Source of the DNA: UMGS1052 sp045532035
GTDB taxonomy: Bacteria; Bacillota; Clostridia; Oscillospirales; CAG-382
Length of the DNA: 34,983 bases
NCBI GenBank assembly: GCA_045532035.1
Contig: JAZSFD010000005.1
Coordinates: 1 to 34,983, forward strand
Direction: 5' to 3'
Shown: in pieces, positions 6,626 through 14,970 of the stretch
How the letters are laid out: each line of letters opens with the position of its first letter
Numbering within the stretch: the stretch's first letter is position 1
Translations under genes and position numbers: made by a program
Notes under the pieces: generated by a model
What the model was told of the DNA's origin: nothing
Database searches by the model: none
What the model saw: the letters and a program-made list of their open reading frames with translations, nothing else

Positions 6626-7825
6626 TTATTCTTCTGTTTTTGTGCTAAGCTGTCCTCCGACAGAGCCGGTGAACGAAACAAGCAGATAGCCGTCATTGCC
6701 GACAGGAAAGACCTTCTTGTAACTACCGTCGTGCAAAATTTTGTCTGACAACAAAAAGCCTTTTTCATCGGTGCCATAAACCGAAAGCCCTGCAGGATCA
6801 AGAACATAAAGGTGCTTGCCGTCCGAGCTTGCGTGGGAGATCTCGGAAGAAAAATTTTCCTCAAGCAGAGTGTTTCCCGCGTAATCAAGGACATGAAGCT
6901 TTGTGTCGGTGGAAGCAAGCGCACTCTTAAGACATACCGCAAAGCTTTCATCAAACCGATAAAGAGCACTCGGTGTGTCATAATTAAAACCGACAAACGA
7001 TTCTTTTTCGCAGGCATCGTCAAAAATATGGATACCCCTGTCGGTCATGACCGCAAAGCCGTCACCTGCACAGAACATATTAAGGGGAAGCTCCCCTGTG
7101 ATATAGGTGGTGCTTTTTACCTCCTCGGCATCGCTTTTTGTATCAAAAACAAGAATCTCCGACAAAAAGTCGCCGCCGCTCACATCTGTCGTGGCACAGG
7201 CAAGAAGCCCGTTTTTGCCGTTGAAGCAGACATCCGTCACCTTGCTTGCAGGGTGCATAAAGGTGAAGATATGCCTGAAGCTTGAGTCATACGCCAAAAC
7301 TCCGCCCGAGTAGTTTCTTTCGCTTGTAATAACGGCAAAAGAGCCATCCTCCGAAAGATATACATAGTCGATGGGGGTAGAAAACTTTTTTTCACTGACA
7401 AGCGAAAAGGAATTGAAAAGGCAAAGCGAGTTTCCGCCGAAATCATATATCAGCATATAATCCCCGTTTTCGACCGTCACGGGATTCTGAAAGGAAAGGC
7501 TTTCCGAAAGAAGCTTTTTTCCGTTCATATCATAGGTAACGATCTCCTTTTTTGAAGCCATGGCAAGCTTTCCTCCGACAAGAGCAAAATCCGAGTCAGC
7601 GTTTGCCGAAAAGCTGATGTTCCCGTCGCCCGAGCTGCTTCCGGGAGGAGCAAGCTCGACATATCTCATAAGGTATCTGAAATTGTCAAAGGTAATGTCG
7701 TTTTTGTAGACCGCCATCGAAAAAACGGTGAACAGCACAAGCGCCACAAGAACAAGATATCGCACAAGCCTCACATAGCGATAAGCGCTTCCGTAATAAT
7801 TTCTGTCATTTTTCACCTGTGTCAC
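6626..7825 (-). CDS. DUF5711-like membrane-anchored beta-propeller protein
   Basis: A 399-residue protein with an N-terminal cytoplasmic stretch, one transmembrane helix at about residues 22-41, and a long extracytoplasmic part rich in short beta strands that repeat every 40-45 residues, as in a beta propeller. This matches the DUF5711 family of Clostridia as I recall it. No catalytic motif is seen. The start codon at 7825 is GTG, only two bases after AAAGGA, which is too close. A second GTG at 7816 lies 11 bases from the same element and may be the true start. It lies 18 bases after truA and just ahead of cvpA; the cvpA pairing suggests an envelope role, but the function is unknown. Confidence 0.7.
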   Translation of the reverse strand: MTQVKNDRNYYGSAYRYVRLVRYLVLVALVLFTVFSMAVYKNDITFDNFRYLMRYVELAPPGSSSGDGNISFSANADSDFALVGGKLAMASKKEIVTYDMNGKKLLSESLSFQNPVTVENGDYMLIYDFGGNSLCLFNSFSLVSEKKFSTPIDYVYLSEDGSFAVITSERNYSGGVLAYDSSFRHIFTFMHPASKVTDVCFNGKNGLLACATTDVSGGDFLSEILVFDTKSDAEEVKSTTYITGELPLNMFCAGDGFAVMTDRGIHIFDDACEKESFVGFNYDTPSALYRFDESFAVCLKSALASTDTKLHVLDYAGNTLLEENFSSEISHASSDGKHLYVLDPAGLSVYGTDEKGFLLSDKILHDGSYKKVFPVGNDGYLLVSFTGSVGGQLSTKTEE

Positions 7826-7843
7826 CGTCCTTTCATGTCAATT

Positions 7844-8590
7844 TCAATAAAAAACCTTGTTCAGATAAAGTCCGCAGGCAGGGGCTGTGGCTCCCGCATT
7901 TTTTCTGTCGCAGGAGGCGATGATGCTTTCGATGTCATCCTTTCCGAGTCCATTTTCGGCGGCAAGGAGAAATGTTCCCGCGATAATACGAACCATGTTG
8001 TAAAGAAATCCGTCGGCGGCAATGCGTATTGTAACAAGCTCGCCGTCACGGGAAATGTCGCAATAATGCACAGTGCGCACCGTGTCCACAATCTTCGAGC
8101 CCTGCGCCATGAACGCTCTGAAATCCTTTTTTCCGCAAAAAGCGGGAGTGATCTTCAAAAGAGCGTCGGTGTCAAGTTTTTTGGGATAAAGCATGACCTT
8201 TCCCTCAAGAAAAGGATCGCGGATCTTTGAATTGAGTATTTTGTAAATATATTCCTTTCCCTTGCACGAATAGCGGGCATGAAAATCGCAGGGCATCTCT
8301 TGCGCCCTTGTGACCGCCACCGTACGGGGAAGGTGGGTGTTCAGCGCCAGCGGCAGCTTTTCGCAGGGAATATCTATCATGTCGGTGTGGCAGACAAATT
8401 CATATGCGTGCACTCCCGAATCGGTCCTGCTGCAGCCGGTGACGGGAAGCATTTTCCCGCAGACCTCAAATATTGCCTGCTGAAGTGTGCTCTGCACCGT
8501 CACATCTCCCCCTTTTTGCACCTGCCAGCCGTGGAAATCGGTGCCGTCATACGAAAGGGTGAGCTTAAGCTTGTTGTTTGTGCTTGTCAT
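7844..8590 (-). CDS. truA: tRNA pseudouridine synthase A
   Basis: A 248-residue enzyme that converts uridines 38-40 of the tRNA anticodon arm to pseudouridine. The catalytic aspartate is D57 in GCSRTDSGVHA (52-62), and the N-terminal YDGTDFHGWQ motif (14-23) is typical. Length and domain order are normal for TruA. Its ATG overlaps the ecfT stop (ATGA), so translation is coupled. The ecfA1-ecfA2-ecfT-truA order is the conserved Firmicutes arrangement seen at the end of the ribosomal protein cluster in Bacillus subtilis, but here no ribosomal protein genes flank it. Confidence 0.95.
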   Translation of the reverse strand: MTSTNNKLKLTLSYDGTDFHGWQVQKGGDVTVQSTLQQAIFEVCGKMLPVTGCSRTDSGVHAYEFVCHTDMIDIPCEKLPLALNTHLPRTVAVTRAQEMPCDFHARYSCKGKEYIYKILNSKIRDPFLEGKVMLYPKKLDTDALLKITPAFCGKKDFRAFMAQGSKIVDTVRTVHYCDISRDGELVTIRIAADGFLYNMVRIIAGTFLLAAENGLGKDDIESIIASCDRKNAGATAPACGLYLNKVFY

Positions 8591-9408
8591 ACGATATACC
8601 CGATCTCAAAAACATTGAGAAGAATGATACCTGCAAAAAGAGCAACGAAAACAAAAAGCACGATAAAATCACGGGCACCAAGCTTCAACACTTTAAGCCT
8701 TGTTCTGCCCTTTCCGCCGTGATAAAGACGGCATTCCATGGCAGAAGCAAGCTCATCTGCCCTGCGGAAGGATGAGATGAAAAGAGGAATGAGTATCGGC
8801 ACAAGCGCCTTTGCGCGCTTGATTAGACTTCCTGTTTCAAAATTTGCTCCCCTTGCCTTCTGAGCACACATGATCTTGTCGGTCTCCTCAATAAGAGTCG
8901 GGATGAAGCGCAAGGCTATCGACATCATCATTGCAAACTCATGGGTGGGCACACCGAGCTTCGAAAGAGGTCTTGTCAGCCGCTCGATGGCATCAGTAAG
9001 CGCCACGGGAGAGGTTGTGTAGGTGAGGATGACGAAGGTTCCCGTAATAAGCAGAAACAGTCTCCACACCATTTTGAGGGCAAAAAGCACACCCTCCTTG
9101 TATATCGTTATCTTCCAGAACGAAACAAGCACCGTTTCGCCTGCCGTCCAGAAGATGTTTATGACCGCCGTAAACACCATGATGAAAAGCAAGGGCTTCA
9201 TGCTTTTCATGACCGTCACAAGGCTGATGCGCGAAATGATTATAAGAGCTGCGGCAAGCAGTGTGATGAGTCCGAAGCCGAGAAAGCTTTTCGCCGAGAA
9301 AACAATGGCGATATATAGGATCGTCAGGATTATCTTGACGCGCGGGTCGAGCTTGTGCACAAGAGATGTGCCGGGAAAGAACTGTCCGAGGGTTATGTCA
9401 CGAAGCAT
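8587..9408 (-). CDS. ecfT: ECF transporter transmembrane subunit EcfT
   Basis: A 273-residue integral membrane coupling protein of energy-coupling-factor importers. It binds the two ATPases and exchangeable substrate-binding S components that carry vitamins or metals. Hydrophobic segments fill about 26-60, 72-92, 110-132 and 160-172, with a last one near the C-terminus. The first ATPase-coupling motif is ARG at 185-187, and the second is ECR at 225-227 followed by a glycine/arginine patch, where the family usually has ARG or a variant. The ATG has GAGGTGG upstream; the ecfA2 stop is one base before the start. No S component gene is present, so substrate choice must come from elsewhere in the genome. 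Confidence 0.93.
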   Translation of the reverse strand: MLRDITLGQFFPGTSLVHKLDPRVKIILTILYIAIVFSAKSFLGFGLITLLAAALIIISRISLVTVMKSMKPLLFIMVFTAVINIFWTAGETVLVSFWKITIYKEGVLFALKMVWRLFLLITGTFVILTYTTSPVALTDAIERLTRPLSKLGVPTHEFAMMMSIALRFIPTLIEETDKIMCAQKARGANFETGSLIKRAKALVPILIPLFISSFRRADELASAMECRLYHGGKGRTRLKVLKLGARDFIVLFVFVALFAGIILLNVFEIGYIV

Positions 9409-9409
9409 G

Positions 9410-10291
9410 TCATTCCACCTCCCGCGTTTTTTTCAGAAGAGAAGAAAGATAACGGTAGGCTTCCTCCACAGTGAAGATCGAGCCGCAACCATCGTCGAGC
9501 TTAATGCCGTTTTCGGCGCATTTTGCTCTAACCTTTTGCATGATGTTTGTGACCTGCGGTATGGCAAGTCCCGATGCGCAAAGCTCCTCATAGTGGGAAA
9601 AGACCTGCGCGGGAGTTCCGCTGCACAAGATTTTCCCGTCATTCATTGCAATGATGCGATCGGAATATTCCGCCACATCCTCCATGCTGTGGGAAATGAT
9701 GACAAGCGAATTTCCCTGCGTCTTGCGATATTCGCAAAGACGGGAGAGGATCTCGCTTCTGCCCTTGGGATCAAGTCCTGCCGCAGGCTCGTCAAGCACA
9801 AGAGTTTTAGGCTTCATGGCAATAACACCTGCGATGGCGACTCTGCGCTTCTGACCGCCCGAAAGCTCGAAGGGAGAAGCTTTCAGAACGCTTCTTGAAA
9901 GACCGACAAATTCCGCCGCCATCATCACGCGCTCTTTTATCTGCGCCTCGTCAAGTCCCATATTGGAGGGACCGTAGGCGATGTCCTTTTCGACCGTTTC
10001 CTCAAAAAGCTGGTATTCGGGATATTGGAAGACGATTCCCACCTCAAAACGGGAGCGATAGCTCTTTTCCTTGGAGGAATTGATGTCCTGCCCGTCAAGA
10101 AGGACTTTTCCCGAGGTTGGGCAAAGCAGGGCATTCATCATCTGGGCAACGGTGGATTTTCCCGAGCCTGTGTGACCGATGATGCCTGTAACAAGTCCGT
10201 CTTCTATCTTGAATGAAATATTGTTCACCGCCACGCGCTCAAAGGGAGTGCGCCTGCCGTAAACATATGATACATCAGAAAATTCAATCAT
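9410..10291 (-). CDS. ecfA2: ECF transporter ATP-binding protein EcfA2
   Basis: A 293-residue ABC ATPase. It has Walker A GHTGSGKST (39-47), a Q loop FQYPEYQ near 88-94, signature LSGGQKRR (143-150) and Walker B LVLDEPAAGLDP (164-175). It pairs with EcfA1 and docks on EcfT to drive uptake through S components. The C-terminal extension after the H loop is typical of EcfA proteins. The start is seven bases after the ecfA1 stop; there is only a weak purine stretch as ribosome binding site, so it probably depends on coupling with ecfA1. Confidence 0.94.
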   Translation of the reverse strand: MIEFSDVSYVYGRRTPFERVAVNNISFKIEDGLVTGIIGHTGSGKSTVAQMMNALLCPTSGKVLLDGQDINSSKEKSYRSRFEVGIVFQYPEYQLFEETVEKDIAYGPSNMGLDEAQIKERVMMAAEFVGLSRSVLKASPFELSGGQKRRVAIAGVIAMKPKTLVLDEPAAGLDPKGRSEILSRLCEYRKTQGNSLVIISHSMEDVAEYSDRIIAMNDGKILCSGTPAQVFSHYEELCASGLAIPQVTNIMQKVRAKCAENGIKLDDGCGSIFTVEEAYRYLSSLLKKTREVE

Positions 10292-10298
10292 TTTTTGT

Positions 10299-11189
10299 TC
10301 ACTGTTCTTTCAGGGGGATTATTTTGTTTGTGCGCTTTATGGCTTCAAAGATTGCATCGACCGCTTCGTCCTCGGAAAGGACTGTTTTTTCGGTACAAAG
10401 TCCATCATCAAAAAGCCTTCTTACAAGCTCTGTTGACTGAGGCACCTCAAGTCCGCAGTCGGCAATAAGCTTTCCGTGTCCGAAGACCTCCTTGGGAGTG
10501 CCGTCAAGCACTATCTTTCCGCCGTCAACCACAAGAATCCTGTCGGCAAGCGCCGCCTCGTTCATGTAGTGGGTGATGAGGATGACTGTGATACCCATTT
10601 TATCGCGCATTTCTTTGATGATGCGCAAAACATCCGCTCTACCCTTTGGGTCAAGCATTGCCGTAGATTCGTCAAAGATCACACATTCGGGAGACATGGC
10701 AAGAATTCCTGCTATTGCGACACGCTGCTTCTGACCGCCCGAAAGCTTGTGGGTGTCGTGAAGTCTGTATTCATAAAGTCCCACATCAGAAAGCGCCTTG
10801 TCGACCTTTTCACGGATCTCTTTTGACGGAAACCCGAGATTTTCGGGGGCAAAAGCCACATCCTCCTCGACCACTGTCGCCACAAGCTGATTGTCGGGAT
10901 TCTGGAAGACCATGCCGACGGTCTTTCTTACATCAAAAAGATCGTCCTCATCCGAGACCTTAAGAGTCTTTCCTGCGCTTTCGCTTTCGATATATATTTC
11001 TCCTGAGGTCGGTTCAAGAACTCCGCACGCAAGCTTTGCGATGGTGGATTTTCCCGAGCCGTTGTGTCCGATGATGGCGGTAAAGCTGCCGCGCTCGATC
11101 GAAAGGTCGAGATCTTCAACGGTTTTGTCGCCTGTTCCGTCCTCGTCATATGAGAACGAAAGGCGTTCTGCCTTGATAATATAGCTCAT
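10299..11189 (-). CDS. ecfA1: ECF transporter ATP-binding protein EcfA1
   Basis: A 296-residue ABC ATPase, first gene of the ECF operon. It has Walker A GHNGSGKST (41-49), Q loop FQNPDNQ (95-101), signature LSGGQKQR (149-156) and Walker B VIFDESTAMLDP (170-181). The S-x-M-L-D-P form is characteristic of EcfA1, whereas EcfA2 has P-x-A-G-L-D-P. The conserved Asp and Glu needed for hydrolysis are present. The ATG lies eight bases after AAGGT. A 188-base upstream gap separates it from the methyltransferase gene and should contain the operon promoter, though no clear pair of hexamers could be picked. Confidence 0.94.
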   Translation of the reverse strand: MSYIIKAERLSFSYDEDGTGDKTVEDLDLSIERGSFTAIIGHNGSGKSTIAKLACGVLEPTSGEIYIESESAGKTLKVSDEDDLFDVRKTVGMVFQNPDNQLVATVVEEDVAFAPENLGFPSKEIREKVDKALSDVGLYEYRLHDTHKLSGGQKQRVAIAGILAMSPECVIFDESTAMLDPKGRADVLRIIKEMRDKMGITVILITHYMNEAALADRILVVDGGKIVLDGTPKEVFGHGKLIADCGLEVPQSTELVRRLFDDGLCTEKTVLSEDEAVDAIFEAIKRTNKIIPLKEQ

Positions 11190-11303
11190 TTTGTTTTACC
11201 TTAAAAAGTAGTTTTATAGCAGTTTGTTTCAAAACTGTAATGCAACATAATATAATTAAATTTCGTGTTTTTTGGTGACTTTGTTGCCAAAAAATACACC
11301 TTT

Positions 11304-11334
11304 ATGATGCGTTTTCGGTGAGAAAATGCATCAT
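11304..11334. other. Long hairpin upstream of ecfA1
   Basis: Thirteen-base arms (ATGATGCGTTTTC and GAAAATGCATCAT, one G-T pair) enclose a five-base loop. On the minus strand a T6 tract follows only after about nine bases, so it is a weak terminator at best. It may be an mRNA-stability or 5' leader element. The rest of the 11190-11377 gap is AT-rich, with a small inverted repeat CAGTTT-N6-AAACTG near 11220-11237. Confidence 0.45.
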
Positions 11335-11344
11335 GTGAGCAGTC

Positions 11345-11372
11345 CGCGAGGGGGAACTTGTTCCCCTTCGCG
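11345..11372 (-). terminator. Hairpin after the methyltransferase gene
   Basis: A GC-rich inverted repeat, CGCGA-rGGGGAAC arms with a two-base loop, starts five bases past the stop of the methyltransferase gene on the minus strand. It lacks a T tract, so it may act as a transcript-end stabiliser rather than a classic terminator. Confidence 0.5.
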
Positions 11373-11377
11373 ATATG

Positions 11378-12262
11378 TTATTTTTCCCATCTTGCAGAGG
11401 CCCCTGCAGGGAGAGTGCCTCCCGTTTGCTTTACGGGAATGCCAATCTCCTGCGCTTCCACCTTTCCGCCAAAGCGGGAGGCGAAATGCAGCTCAAGAAG
11501 ATAACCGACAGTCGATGCCGAAAGTCCCGTAGTGTAGGAATTTACAAGAACAAAGACGGGGTCGTCCGATATCAGCTGTGCGCAAAGCCCGATAAGCTCA
11601 TCCACATCGTCCTCCAGTCTCCACAGCTCCCCCGAAGGGCCTCTGCCGTAGGAGGGAGGATCCATGATGAGAACATCGTATTTGTGACCGCGGCGGATCT
11701 CTCTTTCGATGAACTTTTTGCAGTCATCGACGATGTATCTGATGGGAGCATCCGAAAGTCCCGATGCTGCCGCGTTTTCCTTTGCCCATGCCACCATGCC
11801 CTTTGAGGCATCCACATGGCAGACCGAGGCGCCGGCAGAAGCGCAGGCGATGGTCGCACCGCCGGTATATGCAAAAAGGTTGAGCACCGAAACATCCCGT
11901 CCGCTTTTCTTTGCCGCCGTTATCTTTTCGATGGCATAGTCCCAGTTGACCGCCTGCTCGGGGAAAACACCCGTGTGCTTGAAGCCCGTGGGACGGACAA
12001 GGAAGGTGAGGTTTTTGTAGGAGATCTTCCATCCCTCGTCGAGAAGCTGCTGCTTTATGTTCTTAAAGTCCCATTTTCCGCCGCCTGCCTTTGAGCGCAG
12101 ATAGCGGGCGGAATAGTTTTTCCACATTTTGTGCGTCTTGCGTCCGTGCCAGATGATCTGGGGGTCCGGGCGCACAAGGGTTATGTCTTTCCAGCGTTCA
12201 AGACGCTCTCCGTCGGAGGCATCAAGAAGCTCATAGTCTTTCCAGTCTTCGGATTTCCACAT
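11378..12262 (-). CDS. Class I SAM-dependent methyltransferase, RlmI/RlmK-like
   Basis: A 294-residue methyltransferase. The SAM-binding loop is NLFAYTGGAT at 128-137, an acidic residue follows at D151, and the catalytic DPPSYGRGP motif is at 201-209. These match the COG1092/COG2384-type enzymes that methylate 23S rRNA bases, but the N-terminal PUA domain of RlmI is absent or reduced to about 90 atypical residues. The target cannot be read from the sequence. The ATG has CGGAG nine bases upstream. It begins 32 bases after the topoisomerase subunit gene on the same strand, so both probably share the promoter at 14448-14476. Confidence 0.8.
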   Translation of the reverse strand: MWKSEDWKDYELLDASDGERLERWKDITLVRPDPQIIWHGRKTHKMWKNYSARYLRSKAGGGKWDFKNIKQQLLDEGWKISYKNLTFLVRPTGFKHTGVFPEQAVNWDYAIEKITAAKKSGRDVSVLNLFAYTGGATIACASAGASVCHVDASKGMVAWAKENAAASGLSDAPIRYIVDDCKKFIEREIRRGHKYDVLIMDPPSYGRGPSGELWRLEDDVDELIGLCAQLISDDPVFVLVNSYTTGLSASTVGYLLELHFASRFGGKVEAQEIGIPVKQTGGTLPAGASARWEK

Positions 12263-12294
12263 TTTTTATAACTCCGATTTGTCAAATAGTTGTT

Positions 12295-14385
12295 TTATAC
12301 GTCTGCAAGATCCACATATTCCGCGCCGTGCTGGGCAATATATCTCTTTCTTGCGGGACCGTCATCACCGAGAAGAGTGTTGAACATCACTTCTGTTTCA
12401 GCCTCGTCGGTGGGGACGATCTTGATAAGTCTGCGCGTTGCGGGGTTCATGGTGGTCTTTGACATCATGTCGGGATCGTTTTCACCAAGACCCTTGGAGC
12501 GCTGGATTGTGTATTTGTTCGAGCCGATGCGCGAGAGGATCTCTGCCTTTTCCTTTTCGTTGTAGGCAAATTCGATGCCCTCTTTCCAGGTTATCTCATA
12601 AAGAGGCGTTTCGGCAATAAATATTTTCCCCTCCTGAATAAGGGTGGGAAGAAGTCTGTAAAGCATGGTGAGGATAAGCGTTCTGATCTGATAACCGTCC
12701 TCATCGGCATCGGTACAGATAATGATTTTCGACCATTTTAGTGCATTAAGGTCGAACTGTGAAAGATTTGTCTTTCCCTTGCTCTTGATCTCAACTCCGC
12801 AGCCGATGACCTTCAGAAGATCGACGGTGATGTCGTTCTTGAAGATCTTGTCATAGCCGCACTTTAAGCAGTTGAGGGTCTTTCCCCTGACAGGAATTAC
12901 CGCCTGATATTCGGCATCGCGCGCAAGCTTGACAGAACCTAACGCCGAATCACCCTCAACGATATAGAGCTCGCGACGGGTGGCGTCCTTTGAACGGCAG
13001 CTGACAAACTTTTCAACACGGTTGGTGATATCCTGATTCGAAGAAAGCTTCTTTTTAATATCGATTCTTGCCTTTTCGGCGTTCTCACGCGAGCGCTTGT
13101 TGACAAGTATCTGCTTTGCGACGCGCTCTGCCTCCTTCGGCTTTTCCGCCGCAAAGACCTCGATCGAATGGATGAAAAATTCGGTCATCGCCTCGGCGAT
13201 GAAGGTGTTTGTAATCGCCTTTTTGGTCTGGTTGGCATAAGAGGTTCTTGTGGAATGGGAGTTTGTGATGAGAATGAGAGAATCCTCAATGTCGCCAAAG
13301 GTGATCTTGCTTTCGTTCTTTGTATATTTTCCGTTGTTTTTGAGATAGGTATCAAAAGCCTTGACAAAGGCGCTTCTTGCCGCCTTATCGGGCGAGCCGC
13401 CGTGTTCAAGGAAGCTTGAGTTGTGGAAATATTCGATGCGGTTTATGCTGTTTGAGAAGCAGAAGACCGCCTCCATCTTGAGCTTGTAATCGGGCATATC
13501 GGGACGGTCTCTGCCCTGACGCTCTGCCTTGTTGTAAAAGGGAGTCGAAAGGGCAAGCACGTGCTCGCGCTCGTCATCCGACGATTCCTCGTCATCAGCA
13601 TCTTCCTCCTCTGTCTGCTCGTCGGCATCCTCGTCGGTGTCCTCCGAAAGGCTCTTTTCCTGCGCCTCACCGAGCATTTCTCTTACATAGTCTATGATAC
13701 CCTCTTTGTAGTAGTATTCGCTCGACTCAAAGCCGCCCTCTTCCTTTTCAAATTTCAGACAAAGGCGAAGCCCCGCGTTGACCACAGCTTGCTTGCGCAT
13801 GGTTTCGACAAAATATTCGTAAGGAATGTTGATATCGGTAAAAACCTCAATATCGGGCTTCCAGATAATTACAGTGCCCGTTCTGCGCTTGCCGTATTCC
13901 TCAACCACAAGATCTCCCGTAGGGTTGCCCTTGCTAAAGCTGATGGAGGATTTTTCTCCCTTTGTGTAGCTTGTGACGTTCATAAATTCCGAAGAAAACT
14001 GTGTGGCACAGGCGCCCAGGCCGTTGAGGCCGAGAGAATATTCATATGCCTCGCCGTCGTCGTTGTTGTATTTACCGCCTGCATAAAGCTCGCAGAAAAC
14101 AAGATCCCAGTTGTATCTCTGTTCGGTCTCGTTCCATCCCAGAGGTACACCTCGGCCGAAATCTTCGACCTCAATGGTGCGGTCTTTGCGGACGGTTACG
14201 TTTATGACATCGCCGTAGCCTTCACGGGCTTCGTCGATGGAGTTAGAAAGGATCTCGAAAAATGAGTGCTCGCATCCCTCAAGTCCGTCCGAGCCGAAAA
14301 TGACTGCCGGGCGTTTTCTGACTTTGTCGGGACCTTTGAGCATGGTGATACTGTCATTACCGTATTCTGCTGTCTTTTTAGTCAT
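12295..14385 (-). CDS. parE: GyrB/ParE-like type IIA topoisomerase subunit
   Basis: A 696-residue ATPase subunit that with a GyrA/ParC partner would pass DNA duplexes through each other. The GHKL ATPase domain shows FFEILSNSIDEA (42-53), EDFGRGVP (74-81) and GLNGLGACATQF (119-130). A transducer domain with the QTK lysine (NQTKKA, 385-390) follows. The Toprim domain has EGDSA (477-481) and DADEDG (559-564), and SKGLGEND precedes the C-terminal end. Between about 243 and 273 is a strongly acidic insert unusual for the family. It resembles the ParE-like paralogue of Clostridia rather than the main GyrB. The usual partner A-subunit gene is not adjacent: a methyltransferase gene follows. A good promoter lies upstream. 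Confidence 0.88.
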   Translation of the reverse strand: MTKKTAEYGNDSITMLKGPDKVRKRPAVIFGSDGLEGCEHSFFEILSNSIDEAREGYGDVINVTVRKDRTIEVEDFGRGVPLGWNETEQRYNWDLVFCELYAGGKYNNDDGEAYEYSLGLNGLGACATQFSSEFMNVTSYTKGEKSSISFSKGNPTGDLVVEEYGKRRTGTVIIWKPDIEVFTDINIPYEYFVETMRKQAVVNAGLRLCLKFEKEEGGFESSEYYYKEGIIDYVREMLGEAQEKSLSEDTDEDADEQTEEEDADDEESSDDEREHVLALSTPFYNKAERQGRDRPDMPDYKLKMEAVFCFSNSINRIEYFHNSSFLEHGGSPDKAARSAFVKAFDTYLKNNGKYTKNESKITFGDIEDSLILITNSHSTRTSYANQTKKAITNTFIAEAMTEFFIHSIEVFAAEKPKEAERVAKQILVNKRSRENAEKARIDIKKKLSSNQDITNRVEKFVSCRSKDATRRELYIVEGDSALGSVKLARDAEYQAVIPVRGKTLNCLKCGYDKIFKNDITVDLLKVIGCGVEIKSKGKTNLSQFDLNALKWSKIIICTDADEDGYQIRTLILTMLYRLLPTLIQEGKIFIAETPLYEITWKEGIEFAYNEKEKAEILSRIGSNKYTIQRSKGLGENDPDMMSKTTMNPATRRLIKIVPTDEAETEVMFNTLLGDDGPARKRYIAQHGAEYVDLADV

Positions 14386-14447
14386 AATCTACCTGTTCCT
14401 TGATCTTATTTTTTTACATTATATAGCTATACCATTTTAACTAAATT

Positions 14448-14476
14448 ATTATAGCTTATTTTGGAATAATATTCAA
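14448..14476 (-). promoter_or_regulatory. Promoter of the parE-like gene
   Basis: TTGAAT (14471-14476), 17-base spacer, TATAAT (14448-14453). It predicts a start near 14441 and a leader of about 56 bases. A second TATAAT-like hexamer lies closer to the gene but has no good -35. Confidence 0.75.
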
Positions 14477-14563
14477 GATGTTTTTTTGAATTTCGCGCAA
14501 AATATGCATAGAAAAAAGATATTTTTATAAAAGAAATTCCAAAAAACACGGTGGTATCGCACA

Positions 14564-14596
14564 ACAGCAACTCTCACATCACTTTTGCTGTTTTTT
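14564..14596 (+). terminator. Terminator-like hairpin in a geneless stretch
   Basis: Arms ACAGCAA and TTGCTGT enclose a 14-base loop and run into a T6 tract on the plus strand. No plus-strand gene precedes it. The bases just before it (GGTGGTATCGC, 14550-14560) resemble the T-box core. It could be a relic of a leader RNA whose gene is gone. Confidence 0.4.
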
Positions 14597-14691
14597 CATC
14601 CAAACCATATTGCTCAAACTACCATGCATCCGTTTTTTCAAAATAGTCAAAAAAATGCTTAAGTTTACATAATTTTATTATCGCGGACAAG

Positions 14692-14847
14692 TTTCCCGAA
14701 ATGGTTTTACGAAATTCCCACAAGCAAATTTGGGGCCGTTTTTCCCGAAATTGCGGAAAATTCGGTGGGGAACCCACCGTTTTCTCACAGTTTCCCACAA
14801 GGTTTTCCACAATTTCGGAAAAAATCTGAGGCAGTTTCGGAAAAAAT
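14692..14847. repeat. Cluster of short repeated motifs upstream of gdpD
   Basis: TTTCCCGAAAT occurs at 14692-14702 and again at 14741-14751. Its approximate reverse complement, TTTCGGAAAAAAT, is at 14813-14825 and 14835-14847. Interleaved are TTCCCACAAG, TTTCCCACAAG and TTTTCCACAAT (14715-14812), which differ from the DnaA box TTATCCACA by one or two bases. The stretch 14477-14909 contains no convincing gene. Confidence 0.55.
14764..14780. terminator. Perfect hairpin with short T tract
   Basis: Seven-base arms CGGTGGG and CCCACCG enclose GAA. On the plus strand TTTTCTC follows, giving a weak intrinsic-terminator look. It lies in the motif cluster, 130 bases before the gdpD promoter, and has no obvious upstream gene. 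Confidence 0.4.
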
Positions 14848-14909
14848 TATGTAAAGCTGATGTTATTTTGGAAAGATTTTTTCATTCGCGTTTTTGTGTC
14901 TCACAGGGG

Positions 14910-14938
14910 TTGAAATTACAGTATTTATGTGATAAAAT
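14910..14938 (+). promoter_or_regulatory. Promoter of gdpD-ygjV
   Basis: TTGAAA (14910-14915), 17-base spacer, TAAAAT (14933-14938), with TGA immediately before the -10, so an extended -10 element. The predicted start near 14945 leaves a leader of about 26 bases before the gdpD ATG. Confidence 0.8.
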
Positions 14939-14970
14939 ACACAAAGATCAACAAATCGGAGATGTGTTTT

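Noticed and set aside
14619..14810. A 63-codon minus-strand ORF in the geneless stretch
   Set aside because: It starts with GTG, has no ribosome binding site, and its sequence is just the translated short repeats.
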